A stretch of 64,000 nt of DNA, taken from JBBDWJ01 sp963824095 (GTDB lineage Bacteria; Acidobacteriota; Terriglobia; Bryobacterales; UBA6623). The stretch spans positions 1,054,001 through 1,118,000 of the forward strand of contig CAWGNS010000009.1 of NCBI GenBank assembly GCA_963824095.1. The letters are read 5' to 3'. A program made the translations under genes and the position numbers. Within the stretch, counting starts at the first letter, position 1, and each line of letters starts with the position of its first letter. Shown piece by piece: positions 53,389 to 61,416 of this stretch. Below the pieces are notes generated by a model. That model was given only the letters and a program-made list of their open reading frames with translations, was not told where the DNA came from and searched no databases.

Positions 53389-54657
53389 ATGAGTCTTACC
53401 CCTGTTCTATTGATTGGCGGCGGAATGATCGCCCACGACCAGATTCTGCCCGCTCTCTATCAGATGCAGCGCGAAGGGCGCATCGGCGAGATCACGGTTT
53501 GCGCGCAGCATGGCCGCACCGTCCAATCTCTGGCCGAAGCCCCCACACTGCGCAAGGCGTTCCCGGAGCGCTCCTTCCGCCCGCTGCCCGATTTCACGCA
53601 GGGCGACGTCAGCGACCGTCAGCCCGATCTTTACAAGAAAGCTCTGGCGCAACTGCCGCCGCGCAGCGTCGTCGTGGTCGCAACTCCCGACCAGACGCAC
53701 CATCGCCTCGTGCTCGACGCCTTGCGCGCCGAGCAGCACGTCTGCTGCGTCAAGCCGCTGGTGCTCGACGTGCGCCAGTCGCTCGAAATCGAGCAGGAAG
53801 CCGGCAAGCGCGGCCTGCTGGTCGGTGTCGAATACCACAAGCGCTTCGACCCCCGCAGCCAGATGGCCCGCGCGCGCTACCGCCAGGGCCTGTTCGGCGA
53901 TCTCAAGCTGGGCACCGCCGTGCTGATGGAAAAGTGGTACTACCGCCACTCGAATTTCCAGAACTGGTTCACCTGCGAGGACACCGACTCGTTCGTCTAC
54001 ATCGGCTGCCACTATGTGGATCTGGTCCACTTCATCACCGGGCTGCAGCCGGTGTCGGTCAGCGTGTACGGCATCAAGGATCGTTTCCCCAACGGCAACG
54101 AAGGGTACCTATGGGCCGATGCGCGCGTGCTGTGGGAAAACGGCGCCTGCCTCAACGTGCAGGCCTCGCTGAGCTTCCCCGACGCCGCGCCGGGGCCCAA
54201 CACGCAAGGTATGACGCTCTATTTCAGCGGCAAGGGCAACGCCGCCTGGCTGCAGCATTGCGACCAATACCGCGGCATTCAGTATGCGTTCAACGAGGGG
54301 CTGAACTCGCCCGGGGGCACGCAATACGCCGAGCCGAGCCCCGACTATTTTCTGTATCAGGATCTGGGTGGCCCGGGCCTGGTGCCGTGGGGCTATGGGG
54401 TGCGCTCGGTGGATTACATCGTCAGCGAAGCGCTGCGGATCGAGCGCGAGACGAGGGCATCGAGCGGCGCGGCGGGCATCGCCGAGCGCCAGAAGCGCAT
54501 CGCCGAAATCGACGAACGCGGCATCATCGCCACGCCGGTCAACAGCCGCTACAACGAGCTGGTCTGCCAGGCGGCGAGGCTGTCGATCCTCAACGGAGGC
54601 CGCGAGGTGGAGATTCACGCCGACAAACCGGGAGTCGAGTTTCGCAGCGCCGGGTAG
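53389..54657 (+). CDS. Gfo/Idh/MocA-family oxidoreductase
   Basis: A 422-residue NAD(P)-dependent oxidoreductase. The Rossmann motif is VLLIGGGMIAHDQILPAL at residues 6-23. VVVVATPDQTHHRLVLDALR and CVKPLVLDVRQSLEIEQEA follow; the family's usual EKP motif is VKP here, so the residue before the conserved Lys differs. The C-terminal domain has EYHKRFDPRSQMARARYRQG and the catalytic-type His in YIGCHYVDLVHFITG. ATG with GAGGAAA upstream. It probably acts on a sugar or cyclitol. It stands alone, with a hairpin directly after its stop. Confidence 0.9.
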   Translation: MSLTPVLLIGGGMIAHDQILPALYQMQREGRIGEITVCAQHGRTVQSLAEAPTLRKAFPERSFRPLPDFTQGDVSDRQPDLYKKALAQLPPRSVVVVATPDQTHHRLVLDALRAEQHVCCVKPLVLDVRQSLEIEQEAGKRGLLVGVEYHKRFDPRSQMARARYRQGLFGDLKLGTAVLMEKWYYRHSNFQNWFTCEDTDSFVYIGCHYVDLVHFITGLQPVSVSVYGIKDRFPNGNEGYLWADARVLWENGACLNVQASLSFPDAAPGPNTQGMTLYFSGKGNAAWLQHCDQYRGIQYAFNEGLNSPGGTQYAEPSPDYFLYQDLGGPGLVPWGYGVRSVDYIVSEALRIERETRASSGAAGIAERQKRIAEIDERGIIATPVNSRYNELVCQAARLSILNGGREVEIHADKPGVEFRSAG

Positions 54658-54685
54658 CTTTGCCGAGGCCACCGCGCCATATCAA

Positions 54686-54717
54686 ACAGAGCCGCCGGCT
54701 CACGCCTGCGGCTCTGT
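54686..54717 (+). terminator. Hairpin of paired R1 ends, probable terminator of the oxidoreductase gene
   Basis: ACAGAGCCGC and GCGGCTCTGT form a perfect 10-bp stem around a 12-bp loop that itself is R1 sequence. It is 28 bp after the stop codon and is followed by CTTGTG. This looks like a collapsed pair of R1 elements that may act as a terminator. Confidence 0.55.
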
Positions 54718-54832
54718 CTTGTGATGCGCGAGCCCTCGGAGCGCAGGACCGGCCTTTCACCACGCCAGCCTGCCCGGCAGCGAGAATGTCCGCGCCGCTG
54801 CTTCACGCATACTTGGTGTGAATCGAAACAAA

Positions 54833-54858
54833 ACGGGCGGCCCTTGCGAGCCGCCCGT
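54833..54858 (-). terminator. Intrinsic terminator of the large TonB receptor gene
   Basis: ACGGGCGGC (54833-54841) pairs perfectly with GCCGCCCGT (54850-54858). Read on the minus strand the stem is followed by TTTTGTTTCG. It lies 37 bp after the stop of the receptor gene. Confidence 0.8.
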
Positions 54859-54894
54859 GGTTATTTCCGGAATACCTCGGAACAGCAGCTTCGG

Positions 54895-57800
54895 CTAGAA
54901 AATGAACTTCACGCCAAAGCGGCCGCTGAATCCATCGTTGAAGATGTCTTCCATGCCGAACTGCGGAGCCAGCGCGCCGGGCAGGCCCAGCGGCGATTGG
55001 CTGAGCAGCTCGTTGTAGTCGTAGCCCTTGGTCAGGTCTTGGGCGGCGAGGCTCATGCCGGCCGAGCCGTTCCGCTCGCGGTTGACGTAGTCATAGATAT
55101 GCCGTGCGGTCTTCTGATTGAACAGGTTGAGCATGTTCATTTCGAAACGCAGCCGTTTTTCGCCATCCTGACCCATCTTGAATTCGTGGGCCACCATGAA
55201 GTCGGTCTGCGTGAATACCGGCGTGCGGCCGCGGTCGCCACGGCCGTTGACCAGCACCGGAATGCCGTTGTCGGTTTCGACCAGCGTGCTCACCGGCGTG
55301 CCGCTGCCGCCGTAGAAAAAGCCGCCGAACTCGGTCCCGAACCCGAACGTGTAGGAGCCATAGAGCTTGAACACGTGGGGCCGGTCGGTCGCCAAGCGGC
55401 CGTAGACGCCTTTGTTGCCGTGCGAGTCGAATAGCAACTCATCGAGGTCCCAGCCGCGGGTGACGTTGCTGCCGGGCCGCGCGATGCTCCCGCCTTGCTG
55501 TTGCGCGGTGGCGCTGGTGCGATTGGTGGTCGGGCTGGAAATTTCGTCGGAATTTGCCAGACCGGCGTAGTTGCCGTACAGCTTGCTATAGACGTAGCTG
55601 GCCGAACCGAACCAGTGGTCGCTGAAGCGGCGGCGGACCGAGATCTCCAGGCCGTCATAGACGCGCTTGGCCCTCGGGTTGTCACCCACCGGCGTCTGGC
55701 CGGTCACGAAGAACTGCTTGGCCAGGCCCTCGCCCGGGTTGGCATAAACGTAGGTCTCGTTGCCGTTGACCAGCGCGCCGATGTCTTCGATGGTGCGCAG
55801 CAGATTGTTGTGGACGTAGCGCACCGAGAGCACCGACTTGTCGTTGAGCTCATACTCCATGCCGAGGTTGGTATTGTCCTGCGCCATCGGCTTGATGTCG
55901 GGGTCGATATCGCCAAAGCCCGGTGTCCGGCGGTTGCGCACCGAACCCGGATCGTCCGACCAGAGGTTCTTTCCGGGGTCGTTGTCCCAGCTCAGATTGA
56001 ACACGTCGAGCGTGTCGAGGGCGCGGTATTTCACCAGCCAGAAATCGCCGCCGAAACTGCCGCGGGCCAACTCGTACTTGGTCCAGTCGTAGTAGCGCCC
56101 CCAGCTTCCATACAGCTTCATCTTGCCGTTGCCGAAGACGTCGACACTGGCCCCCAGCCGCGGGGCGATCTTGTCGCCGAAACCGAAGTCGAAGGCATAG
56201 GGCTTGATATCGCGGCGGAACGAGGGGATGCGCTCCCGCTCGGTGCGCAGGCCCAGGCTCAGGCTCACGCGGGGATGAATCCGCCACTGGTCCTGGATGT
56301 AGAGGTGCGTGATGTTGGCGCCGGTGGACCCGCCGGTGCCGATATTGTTGACCTCGTAGTAGCCATAGGTCCCGCGCTGTGTCAGGCCGGTGGCGACGCT
56401 GCGATAATCGCGGTCCCACCAGATGTAGACATAGCCGTTGCCCGGGTAGGCTTCGTTGACGTTGTTGACCGTCTTCTGGGTGCCGACGCCCACCTTGAGG
56501 TCGTGGGTGCCGAGCGCGTTGAGGGCGATGCTATAGTCGGCCTTGATATACGCCCGCGTGACCAGATCCTGGAAGGTCTGTTCGATGCGCGGCGTGTTGA
56601 ACGAGCCGACCGGAAGCTGCAGCTCCTGGGGAATATCAAAGGGCAGATCGATCCCCGAGGCCTGGAACGTCACGCTGGTCTGGTTGGGCACCCCGATATC
56701 GTGGAAGTTGTCGTAAAAATACCCGCCCCGGATGCTCAGGATCGAGGTGTTGGAAACGATCAGGTCGACATTGCCCGTGTAGGCCGATTGCGGCGTATAG
56801 AAGCCGCGATTGCGCTGGATCTCGTTGGAACCGAGCGAGCTGCTGACGGAGTTGGCGTAGGAGTTGTAGCTCGGCAGCGTGCCGCTCGAGTAGGTCGGTG
56901 TATAAAGCCACGAGAAGTTCGTGTGCACGCGGTCGTGCGGATCGAACGACAGCTTGTTGAACATCGACATATAGAGCTGCTTCTGGCTGAATGTGCCCGG
57001 TTCGGTGCCGTTGCTGAAAAGGTAATTTCTCTCCCGACGGCGCCAAACTGGCGACAAGCCCGAGTAGAAGTACAGCTTGTTCTTGATCAGGTAGCCGCCG
57101 ACCGAGCCGCCGATCTCGTTGTGGTTGTCTTTCTGCTTGTCGTCCTGGAAGTAGCCCACCGTCTGATCGTCGGCGGGGTCGAGCACGAGGCGTTTCACCG
57201 GGGAGGCGCTGATTCCATTGCCAAAGTAATAGTAGTGGCCCTCGCCGTGAAACTCGTTGCCGCCGGACTTGGTGATCGCGGTAATCACGCCGCCCAGCGC
57301 ACCGCCATATTCAGCCTCAATACCGCTGGTTTTGATGCGCACTTCCTGGAGGTACTCCATCGTGGCATCCTGGCGCGATTTGCCGTTGATCAAACTGGTG
57401 TTCGACAGGCCGTCCACCATATAGTTGTTCTCGGCTCCACTGGCGCCGTTGACCTGGATGCCGCCTTCGACCTCGCCCTGGTTGACGAACGCCGACGAAA
57501 TTGCAAGGGATTGAAAACTGCGGCCCTTGGGCAGTTGGTCGAATTCCTCGTTCGAGAGGTTTTGGGCGACGGTGGTGCCCGCCACATCAATCAGCGGCAC
57601 CGCGCCGGTGACTTCGATGGTCTGTTCGACCGCGCCGACCGACATCGTCACGTCGACCCGGAATGTTTTTCCGACGGTGACGAGAACGTCGGGCACTTCG
57701 GTCTTGGTAAAGCCTTCGAACTCAAATCGCAGTGAGTAGTGACCGCCCTGGAGTTGGCGCGCGTAGTAGTTGCCCACCGAGTCGGTCCGCACCGCAGTGG

Positions 57801-57993
57801 CTTGCTGCGTTGCCAGATTGGTCACCGTGATGGCCACATCGGGCATCACATTCCCGCTGGGGTCGGTCACAAGTCCTGTAAGATTGCCGGTGGTCTCCTG
57901 TCCGAAGACGGCGCCAGCGGCCGCGAACACCAGAAAGCACAAGGTGATCAGAGCCACGCTGTGCTTGTTTCCACGTTTGTGTGGCTGCAACAT
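54895..57993 (-). CDS. Oar-like TonB-dependent receptor with carboxypeptidase-like N-terminal domain
   Basis: A 1032-residue outer-membrane receptor. The ATG has GGAGGG upstream. Signal segment: SVALITLCFLVFAAAGAVFG. CarboxypepD_reg-like domain at about residues 35-115 (GNLTGLVTDPSGNVMPDVAI). Plug region about 120-260 (GAVPLIDVAGTTVAQNLSNE, VNGASGAENNYMVDGLSNTS, EYGGALGGVITAITKSGGNE). The long barrel ends in GFSGRFGVKFIF with terminal Phe. Such receptors are expanded in Acidobacteria and are thought to import oligosaccharides or peptides. It is a single-gene unit with its own terminator. The long 5' gap may hold regulation. Confidence 0.93.
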   Translation of the reverse strand: MLQPHKRGNKHSVALITLCFLVFAAAGAVFGQETTGNLTGLVTDPSGNVMPDVAITVTNLATQQATAVRTDSVGNYYARQLQGGHYSLRFEFEGFTKTEVPDVLVTVGKTFRVDVTMSVGAVEQTIEVTGAVPLIDVAGTTVAQNLSNEEFDQLPKGRSFQSLAISSAFVNQGEVEGGIQVNGASGAENNYMVDGLSNTSLINGKSRQDATMEYLQEVRIKTSGIEAEYGGALGGVITAITKSGGNEFHGEGHYYYFGNGISASPVKRLVLDPADDQTVGYFQDDKQKDNHNEIGGSVGGYLIKNKLYFYSGLSPVWRRRERNYLFSNGTEPGTFSQKQLYMSMFNKLSFDPHDRVHTNFSWLYTPTYSSGTLPSYNSYANSVSSSLGSNEIQRNRGFYTPQSAYTGNVDLIVSNTSILSIRGGYFYDNFHDIGVPNQTSVTFQASGIDLPFDIPQELQLPVGSFNTPRIEQTFQDLVTRAYIKADYSIALNALGTHDLKVGVGTQKTVNNVNEAYPGNGYVYIWWDRDYRSVATGLTQRGTYGYYEVNNIGTGGSTGANITHLYIQDQWRIHPRVSLSLGLRTERERIPSFRRDIKPYAFDFGFGDKIAPRLGASVDVFGNGKMKLYGSWGRYYDWTKYELARGSFGGDFWLVKYRALDTLDVFNLSWDNDPGKNLWSDDPGSVRNRRTPGFGDIDPDIKPMAQDNTNLGMEYELNDKSVLSVRYVHNNLLRTIEDIGALVNGNETYVYANPGEGLAKQFFVTGQTPVGDNPRAKRVYDGLEISVRRRFSDHWFGSASYVYSKLYGNYAGLANSDEISSPTTNRTSATAQQQGGSIARPGSNVTRGWDLDELLFDSHGNKGVYGRLATDRPHVFKLYGSYTFGFGTEFGGFFYGGSGTPVSTLVETDNGIPVLVNGRGDRGRTPVFTQTDFMVAHEFKMGQDGEKRLRFEMNMLNLFNQKTARHIYDYVNRERNGSAGMSLAAQDLTKGYDYNELLSQSPLGLPGALAPQFGMEDIFNDGFSGRFGVKFIF

Positions 57994-59227
57994 GCTCTTC
58001 CCTCCTAGAGTTCCAAGTGATTGGTCGATGGATGATGAGCGAACTCACGCTTAGGTCGCGCGTCGCCCGAAGGCACTCCCGCGGCGGATTGCGCGACGGG
58101 GCGAGGAGCCCCGCGGTCCTTGTCGAAGCGGGCTTGGGAGTGTGGTGGGAAAGTGAGCCGTTGGCGTCCAGCGTGCGGAGTAGCCGACTCCGGCGTGGAG
58201 CCTCCGTGCTCGAAAGCGGCGGCGCTTCGGTCCTGCAAGTACGGCTCACGAGAACTGATACCCCGTCGTAGACCCTGCCCGTAGGCGAACCGTAACAGCG
58301 TTACGGCCATATTACTCCACTTCTAGAGCGGATAGCTGCCCCAAAAAGGGTCTACCTGCAATTTTTGTGTCGGCGAAATAGGGGGTGCGCGGCGCATTTC
58401 CCGCGACGGGCAACCCGACCGATACCTCTAAGGCCTCCTGCCGTTACCAGCGGCAACCCCTGAAATGTGGAGGCCAAGCGAAGAATTCAAAACGAATAAA
58501 AGGCAAAACAAAGAAATCGCGCTTTGGGCACAGACCAGCCTCTCCTGAGCGCGCCTCATTGGGCCGGTTCCGTATACACTCCCGACAAGAGGATGGGGGA
58601 GCTCGTCGGGGAGTACCTCCGAAGAATACTCTGCGGGCGCTTGTGCGAAGAACCCGGCAATCCAGGCCGGGTTGAGGCGGGGCGGTACGGGATTTTGGAA
58701 ATCCGCGCCCTCAAAGGGATGCCGACTCCTCAATGGACCCCGCGGTGGCCGAAGTATAGCATAGGCCCGGCGTTTAGAAAACATGGAGATGTGTGGTCAG
58801 CCCACGAAAAGCGTCTCCGCCGCGACGGCATAAACCCTCCCCGGCGACGCCGGCGACAAAAATCGCCGCAATCACCAGGAATGGCGTTGCGACGAAGGCA
58901 ATTGCAGCGAATACGGCGGTCAATAGCGCCATCTCGCTCCTCGGCCGCACACAAGCGGAGCTCCAGAGTCTGCACCACAGTGCATGCCGAGTGCCAAAAC
59001 GGAACCCCAACGAAATACGGGGAAAAGTCGGCCCGCGATGGGGCGGGTGGGTGGTATCCCGCATGGGCGGTTACCCCAGCCGCGCTGCGGGAGCGCCGAG
59101 CGGGCGCAGCGAAAAAGAATGCGGCGGCCGAGTGGGAGCGGTGCCGCACGACGGTAGCGCTGCCGCGGGGCTTGGGCGCGCGCTCCCCGGCGGCACTGGG
59201 CGCCGTCCCGCCAAGGCACGGCGCGGA
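57994..59227. other. Long mostly gene-free region between the TonB receptor and hydrolase genes
   Basis: About 1.2 kb. The promoter of the receptor gene must lie on the minus strand upstream of 57993; the stretch 58280-58400 is the most AT-rich. Only one short frame with a good ribosome-binding site was found (58774-58932, listed separately). GC-rich stems without U-tracts are frequent at 59080-59220. No RNA gene was recognised. Confidence 0.35.
58774..58932 (-). CDS. Possible small hydrophobic peptide
   Basis: A 52-residue frame with ATG preceded by GAGGAG four to five bases upstream, a near-perfect ribosome-binding site. The peptide is MALLTAVFAAIAFVATPFLV followed by IAAIFVAGVAGEG, one long transmembrane helix, then a basic tail (LCRRGGDAFRGLTTHLHVF). 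No family is recognised. The site and hydrophobic pattern support it; the GC-rich context makes chance frames common. Confidence 0.35.
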   Translation of the reverse strand: MALLTAVFAAIAFVATPFLVIAAIFVAGVAGEGLCRRGGDAFRGLTTHLHVF

Positions 59228-60385
59228 TTAGAGATGACGCGCCAGGAACGGCAGGCCGCGCTTGCCGTAGAAAACGTGCTTGTCGTCGAAGATTTCCTGC
59301 TCGGCCAAGTCGGCCTTTCCGAACAGGGAGTAGACCTTCTTGACGCGCTCGAAACTGGCGCGGGTGGTGGCGACCGGGAAAATGTCGTCCTTTTCGCCCC
59401 CTTCGGAAAATAGCGGCCGCGGCGCGATCAGCGAAGCTACATCATACATCTCGCACCATTCGAGAATACCGGGTACGTAGTTGTCGATGCAGTGCGGAAT
59501 GCTGAAGACGCTGTTGCGGAAAGTGTTCAAATAGCCGCTGATCAGCGCCGCCCGGATGCGCGGCTCGAGGGCCGAAGCAAACGTGGTGATCGTGCCGCCG
59601 CCGGAAATGCCCATACAGCCGACACGTTGGGCGTCGATTTCGGGGCGAGTTTCGATCCAGTCGAGCGTCCGCATCACGTCATAGACGCGCCAGGCGACCA
59701 TCGTCTCGCCCAGCAGCAGGGCGGCGCCGGCGGCCGGCTGGCACGACGACGCGCCCAGGCTCGAGGCCCGCGCCTTGGCGTCGCGCCGGCAGCCGAAGCC
59801 AAGCTGCTCGATGGCCACCGCCGCCATGCCGTGCTCGACCACCTGCAGCGCGAAGTCGTGCTGATAGCCCGACTTGTCGGTGCGCGGCTGACCCTTGTCG
59901 TCGATGCCCACGATATCGTCGACGCCGCGGCCGTGGCCTGGTAGGCAGATCATGGCGCGGTGCGGCGCCTGGGCGGCCGCCGGCGTCAGCAGATAGCCCA
60001 GTACGAACAGGCCCGGGCGGCTTTCGAAAACGAATTTTTCGCGGCGATAGGCAGGGAAATCGCGGACCTCGAGCGTCTCGGCGTTGAGCGCGGCGCGTTG
60101 CCGGGGGAATCCACCGATCAACTCGGTGACCTTGGCGCGCAGTTGCTGCTGCCATTGCGCGGCCTGCTCGGCAGTGCCGGCCTGGAAGGTCATCTTGAGG
60201 GGCATTTCCTGGTAACGCTTGTGAGTCCAGGCGAGGCTGTCGAAGCTGTCGGCGTCGACCTTGTCCTGGAACCCATCGAGGGCGCCGGTGTAGCCCGATT
60301 CGGCGGCACGCGCGGTGTGTTGGGCCAGCGCGGCCGCGCCCACGGCGCCCGCGGCCAACTGGCGGCGAGTGATGCGATTCGACAT
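59228..60385 (-). CDS. Tat-exported alpha/beta hydrolase (acetyl xylan esterase-like)
   Basis: A 385-residue protein. Tat signal: MSNRITRRQLAAGAVGAAAL, cleavage near ARAAE. The hydrolase fold follows: AMICLPGHGRG (oxyanion strand), GYQHDFALQVVEHGMAAVAI, and the nucleophile elbow GCMGISGGG with Ser261. Acid residue Asp333 or Asp334 in EKDDIFP and His370 in DDKHVFYG complete a triad. A dienelactone hydrolase/AXE1-like esterase is likely; it may deacetylate a polysaccharide in the periplasm. ATG start with a weak GGGGG upstream. Confidence 0.82.
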   Translation of the reverse strand: MSNRITRRQLAAGAVGAAALAQHTARAAESGYTGALDGFQDKVDADSFDSLAWTHKRYQEMPLKMTFQAGTAEQAAQWQQQLRAKVTELIGGFPRQRAALNAETLEVRDFPAYRREKFVFESRPGLFVLGYLLTPAAAQAPHRAMICLPGHGRGVDDIVGIDDKGQPRTDKSGYQHDFALQVVEHGMAAVAIEQLGFGCRRDAKARASSLGASSCQPAAGAALLLGETMVAWRVYDVMRTLDWIETRPEIDAQRVGCMGISGGGTITTFASALEPRIRAALISGYLNTFRNSVFSIPHCIDNYVPGILEWCEMYDVASLIAPRPLFSEGGEKDDIFPVATTRASFERVKKVYSLFGKADLAEQEIFDDKHVFYGKRGLPFLARHL

Positions 60386-60478
60386 GCCCCCAAGTTTAGA
60401 CAGAGCCGGCGGGCCGGGGCAACCGGAAACGCGGCGCGGTTCGCGTTATGATGGCGGGGTTCGGATGAGGGCGGTGTT

Positions 60479-60940
60479 ATGAACGAAGCGGCTTCTTCTC
60501 CACGGCCGGCGGCTGCTCGCCGGGCAGTCGTGATGCTGCGCCGCGTCGCGGTGCTGCTGGCGGTGCTGTTGTTCCTGGCGATCGCCTTCGTCGTGTGGGC
60601 GCATCGCCAAAGCTATCGCGTCATCGGGCACTGGGCGCAGTCGTCGGCGGTGGAATATAGCGCGAACGGACCGTACAATTTCATGGTGGTCGAAAGCGAC
60701 CGCGACTGGCGCGGCTTCCCGTTCTCGTTCGGCCGCCACTATTTTCTGTTGATCGGGCATGAGATCAGCGGCGATCAAACCGGCTACCAGGTCGATTATT
60801 CCTTCCATCCCGGCGCCGAGAATATCGAGGCCTACATCCGCAACTGCGCCGTGGAGTGGACCCCGCTGGGAGTCTGGTTCCAGGAACCTTCCGGGCAACG
60901 CCTGTTTATCCCCAAGGAAGCATTCGCAGCCGGAGAGTAA
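60479..60940 (+). CDS. Small membrane-anchored protein of unknown function
   Basis: A 153-residue protein. Residues 22-42 (RVAVLLAVLLFLAIAFVVWA) form one N-terminal transmembrane helix; the rest is a compact periplasmic domain (ANGPYNFMVVESDRDWRGFP, FHPGAENIEAYIRNCAVEWT, WFQEPSGQRLFIPKEAF). The start ATG at 60479 is adopted; a Met at residue 19 is an alternative. Divergent from the hydrolase gene by 93 bp. The family is not recognised. Confidence 0.65.
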   Translation: MNEAASSPRPAAARRAVVMLRRVAVLLAVLLFLAIAFVVWAHRQSYRVIGHWAQSSAVEYSANGPYNFMVVESDRDWRGFPFSFGRHYFLLIGHEISGDQTGYQVDYSFHPGAENIEAYIRNCAVEWTPLGVWFQEPSGQRLFIPKEAFAAGE

Positions 60941-61416
60941 ATCGATTCACCGGCGAAGCAAGAGCCGACCCACAAGCCGATACGCTGTGTGTGTCGGATC
61001 CTAGGCCTCATAGGGGCGGCCCCAATCAATAGCCCGCGTCTTCAGCCGTGGGACTAACCACGAAGAGCAACCGAAGCCGGAAGTGGCACCCGTGGCGTGA
61101 ACCTCCAGGTTTGCCGCGTCGCGACGTAGGGCCCCACGCCACGGAGGCCGTGATGGGAGGGGCGCCACCGCCGGGCCTGAACGAAGTTTCTCCGCAGTCT
61201 GTACAAGAAGGTCGCCTGACGGCGGCGACAGGCGAGAGCGCCTGTCTCTACGTCTCGCCGCGGGGCTGTCCTACCTTTCGAGCCAGGTTGGCGGAAAAGA
61301 AAAGAACCGGCTCGGAGCCGGTTCTTCTCGTGGCTTGCGAACGACCCGCCCGGGGGGAGGGATGGGGTTTCGCCAGCCGTCCTTGGCGCTGCCGCGCCGC
61401 TCCGCTGTCGTGCCGC
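60941..61416. repeat. Intergenic repeat cluster R4-R2-R3
   Basis: The 476-bp gap carries R4 at 61029-61052 (ATAGCCCGCGTCTTCAGCCG), R2 at 61091-61135 (GTGGCGTGAACCTCCAGG) and R3 at 61226-61249 (GACAGGCGAGAGCGCCTGTC). The order R4-R2-R3 with 40-90 bp spacing shows how these families accumulate in gaps. No gene is supported. Confidence 0.6.
61302..61326 (-). terminator. Intrinsic terminator of the TPR protein gene
   Basis: AAGAACCGGCTC and GAGCCGGTTCTT form perfect 12-bp arms around a single G (the real loop opens inside). On the minus strand it is followed by TTCTTTTCC. It is 91 bp after the stop of the TPR gene at 61417. Confidence 0.8.
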
